A stretch of DNA of 64,000 nt, taken from assembly GCA_012845835.1 (NCBI GenBank), contig JABAKD010000016.1, forward strand, positions 3,094,359 through 3,158,358. The letters are read 5' to 3'. How positions within the stretch are numbered: position 1 is the first letter of the stretch; the number at the start of each line of letters is the position of its first letter. This document shows, in pieces, positions 11,818 through 22,827 of the stretch. The stretch is from Undaria pinnatifida. Its lineage: Eukaryota > Sar > Phaeophyceae > Laminariales > Alariaceae. The notes under the pieces were generated by a model. That model did not search any database, had not been told where the DNA came from, and saw only the letters and a program-made list of their open reading frames with translations. The position numbers and the translations under genes were made by a program.

Positions 11818-12371
11818 TTTCAGGCACGGGCGTCGTAGCTGCGCTGCAACCTGTCAGATACCCGGGAAGACAGGGCGATCATTATTATTTGTATAGACTA
11901 AGGTTTATATTTCGATTGCTCTTTTTTCACTGCATGCCCGCAGGTCGTCACTCTGACAACACTCCAGACAGCAGACGCGTTCGTCTGTGCTCACGACTAC
12001 CGTGCGGTTCGTAAGGTGCAGGCAGCCCAACCGCTGTAGTTTGTAGCCGCGAGTTGGTTGGTTGTGGGAACGGGGGAACTCTTTGCCGAAGTTGAGTGGA
12101 TACCCGCGGCCGTGTGAGTCCAGTTTGCACATTTGATAATTTCACTTGTTTGTGCGCCTTACTTACTCATATCCTGCCTTTTTAGGCGGGAAAGCGTAGT
12201 ATTTCCCAGACGATTTTGATTTCATTTGGCTTTTCGGATCTTCCTAGGGCTTCAGTACCTTTATCTGACCACCAACTCTAGATGTTTGACATAATAAGGT
12301 AATGTGAGATAAGAACAACAACAAGACCAACAACAACAACAACGACAACAACAACGACAACAACAACACGC
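11818..12371 (+). mobile_element. Family T retroposon with (AAC)n tail
   Basis: About 550 bp starting CAGGCACGGGCGTCGTAGCT and ending with a TAATGTGAGATAAGAAC-like tail followed by an (AAC)n array (12309-12370). The same sequence occurs at 31592-32930, where it is broken by three E insertions. No ORF of note. The tail resembles that of families S and E, so probably mobilised by the same LINE enzymes (inference). Confidence 0.65.
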
Positions 12372-12868
12372 TCCTGAATACCAAATAAACACATATAAAA
12401 CCATTCCCTGGATATCGAGTCATTCCTTGGTGTCATGGACTTTGGTCAGGAATTTTTTGACTCCGTTACAACTGGAAACCCGTTTTGGGGACAAATGTAT
12501 TCGAATTTAGTATAGGGAGCGATTTGGGGGCTCTAAAGGGGTTATATTATGCGATTCGCGGAACTGGAATTCTCGGTCGAATATGGCTTGGTTCGAGCGC
12601 CGCCTTCGGGGGGCGGCTCGGGGGGCGGCTCCAACGCCCCTCGCCCTGCCGTGTCCGTTCCGCACATCGACGTGAACGCGAACGGGCGCCGAGCGAGACG
12701 AGCGAGTGTCGAGGAGGAATTTTGGAAAAATTGTTGAATCTTAATGGCTGCAACGCCTGAATGATTTACAAAATTGGGGCATCATTTCCAAACGGTACGT
12801 GATACTGTTTGGAATTTTGCGGTGGCATACTCTCGAGCGTTAGTTTCTTTGCTGTACCTTTTTTACTA

Positions 12869-13786
12869 CAGTGGGGGTTGCGGTTTAAGATAGCGGTGTG
12901 CCATACCGACGAAAACTATCTCAAACACGTAGCTCTCCTAAATCGGTTTTAAGATATGTTTTATCTTAAAGCGAGATTTTGGGTTAAAATAAACTTATCT
13001 ATAACAGAACATATGGGTTTTAGAGAGCCCGGGCCTGGGGTCAAGAGCGCTTAAAGGGCAGGATGTTGCCGTTGTGCCTATTCGAAGTGTTGAAAGCGCT
13101 TTTCGTATTGTTTACGCAATATTTACCGTGCGTTGGAGGGCCGGCACGCAGCACGATCCTTCCTTGTTGCGTACTCGCGGAGTATATTAAAACAAAAGTA
13201 AATATAAAGAAGAAACACCTGCGTGAGATGAGCTCACCAGGCTACGTAGAGTATATTATTGTCGAATGAATTGTTCTCTTTGGCAGGGTTATTCCAACAT
13301 CATCTATACCCTGTGAGCAGCCAACATAACACAGAGAGGTGAAGCAGCATGGGCATCACTTGTCGGGGTTGACACATCCGCGGCAAACACGTTGCATCTC
13401 GTTGTCGCCACACGGGTCCGCCAAACCGCAGATTCCATGAAGGTAGACTTGACAGACACGGCATCTGTGAGTCGTAAAGTTCGGAGGGCCCGGCGTGTGG
13501 TCCGGAACCACAGCGCACTTCAAACCCGCGGCGCAGGGCATTGTGCTACAGCCAGTAAAGCTGTGAGCTGTGTGTCTACCTTGTTCTGCTGTATGCCTAC
13601 ATGCCTACGGGTGGCAGTTACTCAGGGTTTCCAGGCTACAGCACTACACGGGCAGGCGGGGTTGGGGGTATGTTCGGTTTAAGATAATCGATGTTCGGTT
13701 TACGATAAGGTGTGCCAAGCCATTTTCGACTCTCGTAAACACGTGATTCTCTAAAACTAGGCTATCTTAAACCGCAACCCCCACTG
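12869..13786. mobile_element. TIR transposon with TA target duplication inside Z copy 1
   Basis: Perfect 26 bp terminal inverted repeats at 12869-12894 and 13761-13786, starting CAGTGGGGGTTGCGGTTTAA. The flanking TA (12867-12868 and 13787-13788) is a target duplication: the unbroken site is seen in Z copy 2 (TTTTTTACTAGTTCG at about 18275-18290). TA duplication and a CAGT start fit the Tc1/mariner (pogo/Tigger-like) superfamily. At 918 bp it is too short for a transposase and carries only a zinc-finger coding remnant (13356-13541, minus). Confidence 0.9.
13356..13541 (-). pseudogene. PHD-like zinc-finger remnant in the TIR transposon
   Basis: About 60 residues with ordered zinc ligands: MPCAAGLKC, then HRCRVC, LHGIC, and a final RVCRGC, a C4HC3-like spacing. 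A homologous segment with the same ...LHGLCG...MQRVC..C pattern lies on the minus strand at about 51370-51530 inside another element with the same TIR start. So it is probably a domain of the family's transposase or accessory protein, left after internal deletion. No catalytic domain is present here. Confidence 0.6.
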
Positions 13787-13999
13787 TAGTTCGTTTGGTT
13801 TCTTGCTCGGCATTTTTATTGCTTTCGTTTCTGCTCGTTTTGCCAGCTGGAAATTCATTTTTTTAGTGTGGGTTCACCTAAAACGTGACACAACATACAG
13901 ACGATATCCAACAACTTCGCGACACAAATTACCGACCGCAAAACGTATCGTGACAAAAAAACTCCCAAACCATGGAATCATGACATTTTCATGTAAAAG

Positions 14000-15381
14000 A
14001 ATCTCGAGACAAAACCAAGCAGGTAGAGCCGTCTCTTCGGCCTTTGGCCCTGGCTTTAGCATGGCCGCTGACACTCCAGGCAGCCTCTGCTGTAGGCATG
14101 GACGAGTGCGGTTGATTCGCAGCGAACTGTCCCGCTGTGCTCGCTTCTATGTGGCCATTGTCCACGCTATTTCATGTCACCTTCCTTCTGTTTTGAGCTC
14201 GTCGTCGTGCCGTCGAGGTACGAGGAAACCCTTACGTACTGGGTGAGAACAGCAGTATGTACGACGAGCATGAACGCCAACTGACGACATTGGCAAACAC
14301 ACAACATCAGGTGCAGCAGCATTAGCCGAAGGGCGAAACTTCTAGCACATACTGCAGCAACTAGTAGCAACCAGAATCACAGCAGATAGCTCAAAGTGCA
14401 GTACGAGTGCGGTTGGCAAGTTTAGTCGTACACGAATCACTCTGTCCCATATATAACAGAATCTCGAGACAAAACCAAGCAGGTAGAGCCGTCTCTTCGG
14501 CTTTTGGCCCTGGCTTTAGCACGGCCGCTGACACTCCAGGCAGCCTCTGCTGTAGGCATGAACGAGTGCGGTTGATTCGCAGCGAACTATCCCGCTGTGC
14601 TCGCTTCTATGTGGCCATTGTCCACGCTATTTCATGTCACCTTCCTTCTGTTTTGAGCTCGTCGTCGTGCCGTCGAGGTACGAGGAAACCCGTACGTACT
14701 CGGTGAGAACAGCAGTATGTACGACGAGCATGAACGCCAACTGACGACATTGGCAAACACACAACATCAGGTGCAGCAGCAGTAGCTGAAGGGCAAAACT
14801 TCTAGCACATACTGCAGCAACTAGTAGCAACCAGAACCACAGAAGATAGCTCAAAGTGCAGTACGAGTGCAGTTGGCAAGTTTAGTCGTACACGAATCAC
14901 TCTGTCCAATATATAACAGAATCTCGAGACAAAACCAAGCAGGTAGAAGAGCCGTCTCTTCGGCCTTTGGCCCTGGCTTTAGCACGGCCGCTGACACTCC
15001 AGGCAGCCTCTGCTGTAGGCATGAACGAGTGCGGTTGATTCGCAGCGAACTATCCCGCTGTGCTCGCTTCTATGTGGCCATTGTCCATGCCATTTCATGT
15101 CACCTTCCTTCTGTTTTGAGCTCGTCGTCGTGTCGCCGAGGTACGAGGAAACCCGTACGTACTGGGTGAGAACAGCAGTATGTACGACGAGCATGAACGC
15201 CAACTGACAACATTGGCAAACACACAACATCAGGTGAAGCAGCAGTAGCCGAAGGGCGAAACTTCTAGCACGTACTGCAGCAACTAGTAGCAACCAGAAC
15301 TACAGCAGATAGCTCAAAGTGCAGTTCGAGTGCCGTTGGCAAGTTTAGTCATACACGCATCACTCTGTCCAATATATAACA
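14000..15381 (+). repeat. Tandem array B, three 460 bp units
   Basis: Units 14000-14459, 14460-14919 and 14920-15381 are nearly identical. Each begins AATCTCGAGACAAAACCAAG, contains AGCACGGCCGCTGACACTCC and ends with CACTCTGTCCAATATATAAC or a close variant. The same unit is present twice at 18487-19408 and about 1.5 times at 54545-55219. A minus-strand frame of about 100 codons with a hydrophobic start recurs in most units, but nucleotide identity alone can explain its persistence. Confidence 0.9.
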
Positions 15382-16712
15382 ACCATTTGATCTTCATATT
15401 GAAAGAGAAAGAAAACATTGCATTTCCTGTAAGAATGATACGTCGTACGAGCGGACGTTCTGATTCTGGTGTGTTGCTGCCGTGAGACCATGGAGCAAAC
15501 CGCATGCTTTACCGAAACAAGAGCCAACAAGAGGCAGCGCACAGGGGCCCCCAACACAGAGACACGTGACAACCACAGCCAGCTGTCGATCGCGTAATTC
15601 GCCGGTAGTCCGTGCTTCGGTAGGTGTATCGGAAGTCGTTCGTAGTACTGCTGTAGATCGTCGAAAAACCACGTGGCATCGTTCTGGTGGCAGACTCGCC
15701 AGTAGACCCCTCAAAATGTATTTACCTTTTCTTTTTCTTGGCCCCATGCACCCATTTCCTTTCCTTTCTCTTCTGTGTTTGTTTCTTTTTGCCAATTGAC
15801 TAGCGTTTGTTGTGCGTATGCGTAGTGATAGATACCACGTGTAATATATGCGTGGTAGTCTTTCTTGGGTGGCAAGCGGTATAGTCGGTTTTTCCAGGCT
15901 CGAGTAATGAGACGTATGCACCAGCATGGACCTGGCACATCGTAGACTGACTCCCGATTTCACTTTTATATGTTTCTGGTGGAGGCAAAAATTGCGTCAG
16001 CTGTGATTCATGCGTGTACCACCTTTGGTTTGTGTTTTTCTCCAAGGGTATTCCTCAGCTCCAGAGTGACTGGAGCCTGTCCTGTGACCACGGACTTGAT
16101 TATGCGAGTTAATGTGAGAACGACAACAACAACAACGGAAATAATATTGCCTGTTTCTTGACCTTTCAGCTGTTTCCTGCAAATTTGGTTTTTCTGCCAA
16201 CACGATTTTGAACCTTTTCGCGATGTTTCTTCCTTTTTGTCTAGTAAGTTGAACCTCCTACCATTTGCCGCTAATTTTGCCGCCTGTGCATTAGTTGCGG
16301 AACGGTCCAGCTTTAGCTTTTCTTTGATTCGCACCATTTGTTTTGTACTTGACGAAGCTTCATCGGCTGAGATCTGGGCTTGGCTCATCAGGTTGACATC
16401 GCCCAGCACCCCATCGCAGCGCTATAGCTTACAGCAACGAAGCGCCGTGCAGTGCCCTGCGATGCCCTGCGGCTCAGCTCAGCAGCGCACCGCTAGCTCA
16501 GCAGAGCGCAGCGCTATGCTTTGCCGTGCTCTGCCGTCGCGGTCGTTCGTTATTCATGATATATATCTAAAACTCCGCGTACGCTGATATTTAGGTATTT
16601 GGCGCTGTATTCTGTACATATCGCGTCAACCATCGTAATATCATACACTCAATATGGGGGAGGGAATGTAATCTCTATGCAAAGATCCTGTTTTGTTTTA
16701 ATAAATTGTCAG
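15382..16712. other. Middle segment of Z copy 1, including possible captured gene fragment
   Basis: Shared with 55220-56566 in Z copy 3, so part of the repeat. On the minus strand at 16008-16409 a 133-codon frame reads like protein in its first two thirds (SSSTKQMVRIKEKLK, then LAANGRRFNLLDKKEE), but the equivalent frame in copy 3 is broken by stops. It may be a captured host fragment or chance. A short S retroposon (about 16050-16140) is embedded. Confidence 0.4.
16050..16140 (+). mobile_element. Short retroposon S with (AAC)n tail
   Basis: Roughly 75-90 bp: CTCAGCTCCAGAGTGACTGG (a 7 bp-stem hairpin, GCTCCAG/CTGGAGC), TGTGACCACGGACTTGATTA, then GTTAATGTGAGAAC and a (GAC/AAC) run. Copies at 55895-55995 (plus) and 54082-54166 (minus); the latter sits inside family A with a short target duplication, so it is mobile. 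Its tail resembles that of E and T. Confidence 0.6.
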
Positions 16713-17034
16713 CCGGCCGCCCCGGTGGTCTATTAATAATAGTGGTTTTACCCTCGAATACTACCAACGTTTGGTTGTCCTTGAGTTCGACACCCACCAC
16801 GATGAGATTTGACTTTATTTGCAAAAATGAAAAAAAAAAAACAGGGATCAACTAGCTGCTGAGAGCGCCTAGCAGCGTGGGTTGGTTCGATTCGAGTCGA
16901 CGAGGGAAGAAAATGCTGGATTCTCCTCGCGGTAAAAATGAAAGCACGTGCCGAAGGAGGGAGGGAGGAGGAGGGCCCGCTATGTGACCCCGGATCTGAG
17001 CTACTACTGGGAGGGAGCGCGAGAGTGGTGCGGG
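16713..17034 (+). mobile_element. tRNA-derived SINE G
   Basis: Begins GCCGGCCGCCCCGGTGGTCT. The GGTGGTCTATTAATA region fits a degenerate pol III A box and GAGTTCGACACCC a B box. The rest contains GCGAGTCGACGAGGGAAG-like and GAGGGCCCGCTATGTGACCC blocks. Other copies: 56567-56880, 28622-28910 (minus), fragments at 35520-35690, 52215-52470 (minus), 53240-53420 and 57955-58025 (minus). Confidence 0.65.
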
Positions 17035-17839
17035 GATAATACATGGATGAAGAAAAAAAAATGTTGCGAAGGTACATTATTATTGCTATTAATACCAGTA
17101 AATAATATGTCAGTCTCTAGAAAATACGCACGGCACTATCAGCAGTCGTCATGGTAGACACTCCGGAAATTATGCATTGAGGGGACGCGTCCGATTTCGA
17201 CAACGTGAAAGCACCCACGAAGAAAAGACAGCAAACACACATATCCCGCCTTCCCGAGAAAAAACAGAGAAGAAGCGCTACGCCAACCTCCCGTACGAGC
17301 AAAGCCATCCCCGCACCTATCTTAGACAACGCCGCCTCAACGAGAAATCGCCCTCCTCTTCTACGTTTTCCTCCTCGCCCGCGACCACGCAGACCAATCA
17401 ATGCGACAGCCTTCACGTAACAAACAAAGCAATCTTCTTCCAAAACCTCGCCGGCTGACATGTCCTCACGTCGACGTTTGATGCAAACCGACTTTGCATC
17501 CTGTCGACTTCGAACCTCCATTGCCACGGGGACAGCAGTGCAGTCTCTTCATCAATGCCAAGGCCTCTTTTGTTTCGCCTAGAGAGGCGACGCAGGTTCT
17601 CAATAATACTATTTTGGGTATTTTTGTTTGACAGACGCCAACTTTTACTTGACGGCGCATTTAACATAGTTTGTTTCGCCTATCCTTGCCTTCTTTATTG
17701 TATAATATTACGTTTTTTCTTTTGTCAAAGCATGACTTTCATAATCCCATGTTCGTATGAAACTCTTGGCATTACTTTAAAGTTCAATGCATGCCAAATC
17801 GGACAGCTACACCTTAACTTGTCGAAGTGCTGCCCTGCC

Positions 17840-17888
17840 CTACCCGAAGCATGGGCGCCGGCGAATGCCGGCGCCCTTGCGGAGCCCT
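17840..17888 (+). other. Terminal hairpin of J (Z 3' end)
   Basis: GGGCGCCGGC GAAT GCCGGCGCCC forms a perfect stem with a GAAT loop, preceded by GCCCTGCCCTACCCGAAGCA and followed by GCGGAGCCCTTGTA. It recurs at 21475-21512 (14 bp perfect stem), 57685-57728 and, inverted, 23005-23060, with a decayed copy at 28038-28080. Conservation at the element end suggests a role in mobilisation or 3' end recognition (inference). Confidence 0.8.
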
Positions 17889-19408
17889 TGTAAACATATA
17901 TAAAATCCTTCTTTGGTGTCATGTATTATTTGGTCAGGAGTTTTTTGTCTCGGCCGAAGTATGCGATTCGCGGAACTGGAATTCTCGGTCGAATATAGCT
18001 TGGTTCGAGCGCCCCCTTCGGGGGGCGGCTCCAACGCCCCTCGCCCTGCCGTGTCCGTTCCGCACATCGACGTAAACGCGGACGGATGCCGAGCGAGACA
18101 AGCGAGAAGTTGCAAAATACCGCATGTCGAGGAGGAATTTTGGAAAAATTGTTGAATCTTAATGGCTGCAACGCCTGAATGATTTACAAAATTGGCATCA
18201 TTTCCAAACGGTACGTGATAATGTTTGGAATTTTGCGGTGGCATACTCTCGAGCGTTAGTTTCTTTGCTGTACTTTTTTACTAGTTCGTTTGGTTTCTTG
18301 CTCGGCATTTTTATTGCTTTTGTTTCTGCTCGTTTTGCCAGCTGGACATTCAATTTTTTAGTGTGGGTTCACCTAAAACGTGACACAACTTACCGACGAT
18401 ATCCAACAACTTCGTGACGCAAATTACCGACCGCAAAACGTATCGTGACAAAAAAACTCCCAAATCATGATACTTTTACGTAACAGAATTTCGAGACAAA
18501 ACCAAGCAGGTAGGGCCGTCTCTTCGGCCTTTGGCCCTGACTTAAGCACGGCCGCTGACACTCCAGGCATCCTCTGCTGTAGGCATGAACGAGTGCGGTT
18601 GATTCGCAGCGAACTATCCCGCTGTGCTCGCTTCTATGTGGCCATTGTCCATGCCATTTCATGTCCCCTTCCTTCTGTTTTGAGCTCGTCGTCGTACGGT
18701 TGAGGTACGAGGAAACCCGTACGTACTGGGTGAGAACAGCAGTATGTACGACGAGCATGAACGCTAATTGACGACATTGGCAAACACACAACAGCAGGTG
18801 TAGCAGCTGTAGCAGAAGGGCGAAACTTCTAGCACATAATGCAGCAACTAGTATCAACCAGAACTACAGCAGATAGCTCAAAGTGCAGTGCGAGTGCCGT
18901 TGCCATATTTATTCGTACACGCATCACTCTGTCCAATATAGACTATAACAGAATTTCGAGACAAGACCAAGCAGGTAGAGCCGTCTCTTCGGCCTTTGGC
19001 CCTGGCTTTAGCACGGCCGCTGACACTCCAGGCAGCCTCTGCTGTAGGCATGAACGAGTGTGGTTGAATCGCAGCGAACTATCTCGCTGTGCTCGCTTCT
19101 ATGCGGCCATTGTCCATGCCAATTCATGTCACCTTCCTTCTGTTTTGAGCTCGTCGTCGTACGTACGGTTGAGGTACGAGGAAACCCGTACGTACTCGGT
19201 AAGAACAGCAGTATGTACGACGAGCATGAACGCCAATTGACGACATTGGCAAGCACACAACAGCAGGTGTAGCAGCAGTAGCCAAAGGGCGAAACTTCTA
19301 GCACATAATGCAGCAACTAGTATCAACCAGAACTACAGCAGATAGCTTAAAGTGCAGTTCGAGTGCCGTTGGCAAGTTTAGTCGTACACGCATCACTCTG
19401 TCCAATAT
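17889..19408 (+). mobile_element. Composite repeat Z, copy 2 (D head plus two B units)
   Basis: Starts right after the hairpin end of copy 1 with ACATATATAAAATCC, then the D head and B units at 18487-18951 and 18952-19408. The copy stops where a family A element begins (19409). The TIR transposon site is empty here, which is what proves the insertion in copy 1. Confidence 0.8.
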
Positions 19409-20345
19409 TATTATAAAAAATGAAAATACACTCCAGCTGTGAGATCGAAGATTTCGTCGAAACTCACTTTGCAAGCTGTGTGTGATACTCCGATCGCGCG
19501 CATTACAAGTTGTGTGTCCTCATTAAGGATATAGGTCGGCGACTCCCTTTACAACTACAGTGTAGCTATCAGGGTCAACAGGGTGATTTTAGTCAGTCTG
19601 TGCGCTGAAACTATAAAACCCGTTTCTGAGGGGGACAAAATCTGACAGCTGTGGAGGGAAATGTATCCTTTTATCAAGTGAATCTTGTAAGTCGAATAAC
19701 CGGTGAGGGGGGGGGGCGGAGTTTTGAAGAACGTGCGGGCCTGGTTTTGATCAAAAGCGAGCGGGTTTGGAGGGGGGGGGGGGGGGGGGGGGGGGAGGGG
19801 GGGGCAATTTGTGCATGTAAGTTATAATCCTTTCAAGGGGATAAATCTGACGGTTTTGGCACCAGTTTATTATTGGGGGGGGGGGGGGGTTGGGGCGGGG
19901 GTGGGGCGTGTGGGGCAGCTCAATATGTGCGTGGAAACTATACATTATTTTGACGGGACAAATGTGACGGTTTTGGAAAGAATGCATCAGTTTATCATGT
20001 ATATCCTAGGGTAAGTCGTACAATCAGTGAGTAGAGAGAGGGTGGAGTGTTCGAGGGGGTGGGGTTGGGATGGGTTGGGGGGGGGGAAGGTGGGGGGTGG
20101 GGGCGGGGGGGCGGCGGGGAGGGGGGGGGGGGGAAAGGAAGGGTTTTAGGTGAGGGGTTTGTTATACGTGTGGTGCTAGGTCTAGGCGATGGTGTGGGTG
20201 ATGGGGAAGAAGGGGGCGTTCGGGGCGGCGGGGGGAGGAAGCAGCGGCATGGATGGCTCTCGAAAGATAATGAGGTGATATCCTGTGTGTAAAGTGTATA
20301 TTAATCTGGCGGATTTCGATATTTGGTGGGGCGTTTGAGTAAGGG
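19409..20345 (+). mobile_element. Family A element, copy 3
   Basis: Starts TTATAAAAAATGAAAATACA, then the family A terminal block, internal block and several G runs (19772-19795, 19876-19890, 20080-20132). The right part includes GGTCTAGGCGATGGTGTGGG-like sequence shared with copies at 5877, 21521 and, inverted, 49815. No coding content. Confidence 0.75.
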
Positions 20346-20365
20346 AGAGCGAGTATTATAAGAAG

Positions 20366-20652
20366 TGAAATAATACACTCCAGCTGTGAGATCGAATATT
20401 TTGTCGAAACTCATCTTTGCAAGCTGTGTGTGATACTCCGATCGTGCGTACTACGAGTTGTGTGTCCTCATTAAGGATATAGGTCGGCGACTCCCCTTAC
20501 AACTACAGTGTAGCTATCAGGGCCAACAGGGTGCTGTTAGGCAGTCTGTTCGCGGAAACTATAAAACCCGTTTCTGAGGGGCACAAAATCTGACAGTTGT
20601 GGAAGGAAATGTATCCTTCTATCAAGTGAATCCTGTAAGTCGAATAACTGGT
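20366..20652 (+). mobile_element. Family A element, copy 4, truncated and joined to J
   Basis: Carries only the left ~285 bp of family A and then switches at CGAATAACTGGTG|CGGGGATGAT to the sequence that precedes module J in Z copies. Either J inserted here or a rearrangement joined them. Confidence 0.7.
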
Positions 20653-21515
20653 GCGGGGATGATATATGGGATGAAGAAAAAAAAATGTTGCAACGGTAAA
20701 TTATTACTACCACCAGTAGATGATATGTCAGTCTCTAGAAAATACGAACGGCACTATCATCAGCAGTCGTAATGGTAAACACTCCGGAAATTATGCATTG
20801 AGGGGACGCGTCCGATTCCGACAACGTGAAAGCACCCACGAAGCAAAGATAGCAGACACACATATATATCCCGCCTTCCCGAGAAAAAACAGAGAAGAAG
20901 CGCTACGCCAACCTCCCGTACGAGCAAAGCCATCCCCGCACCTATCTTAGACAACGCCGCCTCAACGAGAAATCGCCCTCCTCTTCTACGTTTTCTCCTC
21001 GCCCGCAACCACGCAGACCAATCAATGCGACAGCCTTCACGTAACAAACAAAGCAATCTTCTTCCAAAACCTCGTCGGCTGACATGGCCCCATGATGTCG
21101 ACGTTTGTTTGATGCAAACCGACTTTGCATCCTGTCGACTTCGAACCTCCATTGCCACGGGGACAGCAGTGCAGTCTCTTCATTAATGCCAAGGCCTCTT
21201 TTGGTTCCGCCTAGAGGCGACGCAGGTTCTCAATAATACTCTTTTCCGTATTTTTGTTTCATAGACGCCAACTTTTGCTTGACGGCGCATTTAACAGTAT
21301 GTTTCGCCTATCCTTGCCTTCTTTGTTGAATAATATTACGATTTTTTTCTGTCAAATCATTACTTTCATGATCCCATGTTCGTATTAAACTTTTGGCACT
21401 ACTTTAAAGTTCAATGCATGCCAAATCGGACAGCTACACCTTGAGCTGTCGAAGTGCTGCCCTGCCCTACCCGAAGCATGGGCGCCGGCGAATGCCGGCG
21501 CCCATGCGGTGCCCT
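20653..21515 (+). repeat. Solo J module with intact terminal hairpin
   Basis: Matches 17036-17888 and 56880-57728 along its length and ends with the J hairpin, here a 14 bp perfect stem. Being separate from D and B shows that J can occur on its own. Frames in it repeat those of the other copies and show no domain. Confidence 0.75.
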
Positions 21516-21520
21516 TGTGT

Positions 21521-22565
21521 TATAAAAAATGAAAATACACTCCAGCTGTGAGATCGAAGATTTCGTCGAAACTCATCTTTGCAAGCTGTGTGTGATACTC
21601 CGATCGCGCGTACTACGAGTTGTGTGTCCTCATTAAGGATATAGGTCGGCGACTCCCCTTACACCTACAGTGTAGCTATCAGGGTCAACAGGGTGATTTT
21701 AGTCAGTCTGTGCGCGGAAACTATAAAAAAACCCGTTTCTGAGGGGGACAAAATCTGACAGCTGTGGAGGGAAATGTATCCTTCTATCAAGTGAATCATG
21801 TGAGTCGAATAACCGGTGAAGGGGGGGGCGGAGTTTTGAAGGATGTGGGGGCCTGGTTTTGATCAAAAGCGAGCGGGGTTGGAGGGGGGGGGGGCGGCCG
21901 ACGGGCGGGCAATTTGTGCGTGTAAGCTATAAATCCTTTCAAGGGGATAAATCTGACGGGTTTTTTTGGGGAAAATAAATAAATAAATAAATAAATAAAT
22001 AAAATAAAATAAAAAACATACCAGTTTATCATCGGGGGGGGGGGGGGGGGTGGGGCAGGGGTGGGGCGTGTGGGGCAGCTCAATCTGTGCATGGAAACTA
22101 TACATTATTTTGACGGGATAAATGTGACGGTTTTGGAAAGAATGCATCAGTTTATCATGTATATCCTGGGGTAAATCGTACAATCAGTGAGTGGAGGGAG
22201 GGCGGAGTGTTCGAGGGGGTGGGGTTAGGATGGGATGGGGGGGGGGGTTTGGAAGGTGGAGGGTGGGGGCGGGGGAGGGGGCGGGGGGGGGGGGGGGGCG
22301 GGGGGGGGGGGGGCGGAAGGAAGGGTTTTAGGTGAGGGGTTTGTTATACGTGTGGTGGTAGGTCTAGGCGATGGTGCGGGTGGTGGGGAAGAAGGGGGCG
22401 TTCGGGGCGGGGGGGGGAGGAAAGCATCGGCATGGATGGCTCTCGAAAGATAATGAAGTGATATCCAGTGCGTCAAGTGTTTTTTAATCTGGCGGATTTC
22501 GATATTATTAGGTGGGGCGTTTGAGCAAGGGAGAGCGAGAAGGAGGGGGGGGGGGGGGGATTTTC
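21521..22565 (+). mobile_element. Family A element, copy 5
   Basis: Begins GTTATAAAAAATGAAAATAC directly after J. Includes an (ATAA)n microsatellite (21975-22003) and G runs at 22037-22050, 22220-22250 and 22260-22315. The right portion again contains AGGTCTAGGCGATGGTGCGG. Confidence 0.75.
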
Positions 22566-22827
22566 AAGAGGTTTAGGTCACAAATAATATTCAAATACAC
22601 TTCGGCTGTGAGATCAAAGATATGTAGGGGCTAGTTATACGCGTGGTGCTAGGTCTAGGCGATCGTGCGGGTGGTTGGAAAAGAGGGGGCGTTGGAGGGT
22701 TTTTTTTTTACTCTGGCCGATTTTGATTGTGAGTAAGGCGTTTGGACAAACTAGGCGGAAGGGGGGGGGGGGGGGCGCAGGGGGACGACGGGGGGGAAAG
22801 GGGTGGGGTTTTTTGTGAACAAGATGG
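22566..22827 (+). repeat. Family A fragments with G run
   Basis: A diverged piece of the left end (ACTTCGGCTGTGAGATC) next to internal right-end sequence (GGTCTAGGCGATCGTGCGGG) and a G run at 22759-22776. Looks like rearranged remains of one or two A copies. Confidence 0.5.

Larger units (their letters stand above)
12395..17888 (+). mobile_element. Composite repeat Z, copy 1 (D head, B array, J tail)
   Basis: Order of parts: D head (12395-12868, resuming after 13788) with GCGATTCGCGGAACTGGAAT and a CGCCTTCGGGGGGCG hairpin; three 460 bp B units (14000-15381); a unique middle (15382-16710); SINE G (16713-17034); and tail J (about 17036-17888) ending in a hairpin with GAAT loop. The same order is in 54195-57728. 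The second copy (17889-19408) follows with no spacer. Compared with copy 3 it carries extra B units and the 918 bp transposon at 12869-13786. No transposase is recognisable, so its class is unresolved; the 3' hairpin recalls Helitron-like elements, but a CTRR end is not evident. Confidence 0.65.

Noticed and set aside
13300..13541. Host PHD-finger gene
   Set aside because: It lies between perfect transposon TIRs and has a decayed relative in a second element, so it is transposon-borne.
17177..17458. Arg/Ser-rich frame repeated at 20800 and 57020
   Set aside because: Lies wholly within repeat module J; differences between copies do not favour synonymous sites by eye, and no domain is present.
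17840..17888. Intrinsic bacterial-type terminator
   Set aside because: Hairpin is not followed by a T run and occurs at repeat ends in a eukaryotic genome.
12395..17888. D as an LTR of an LTR retrotransposon (Z as an LTR element)
   Set aside because: Copy 3 has D only at its left end and J at its right, with no D at 57728, and no gag/pol or primer-binding site is seen.
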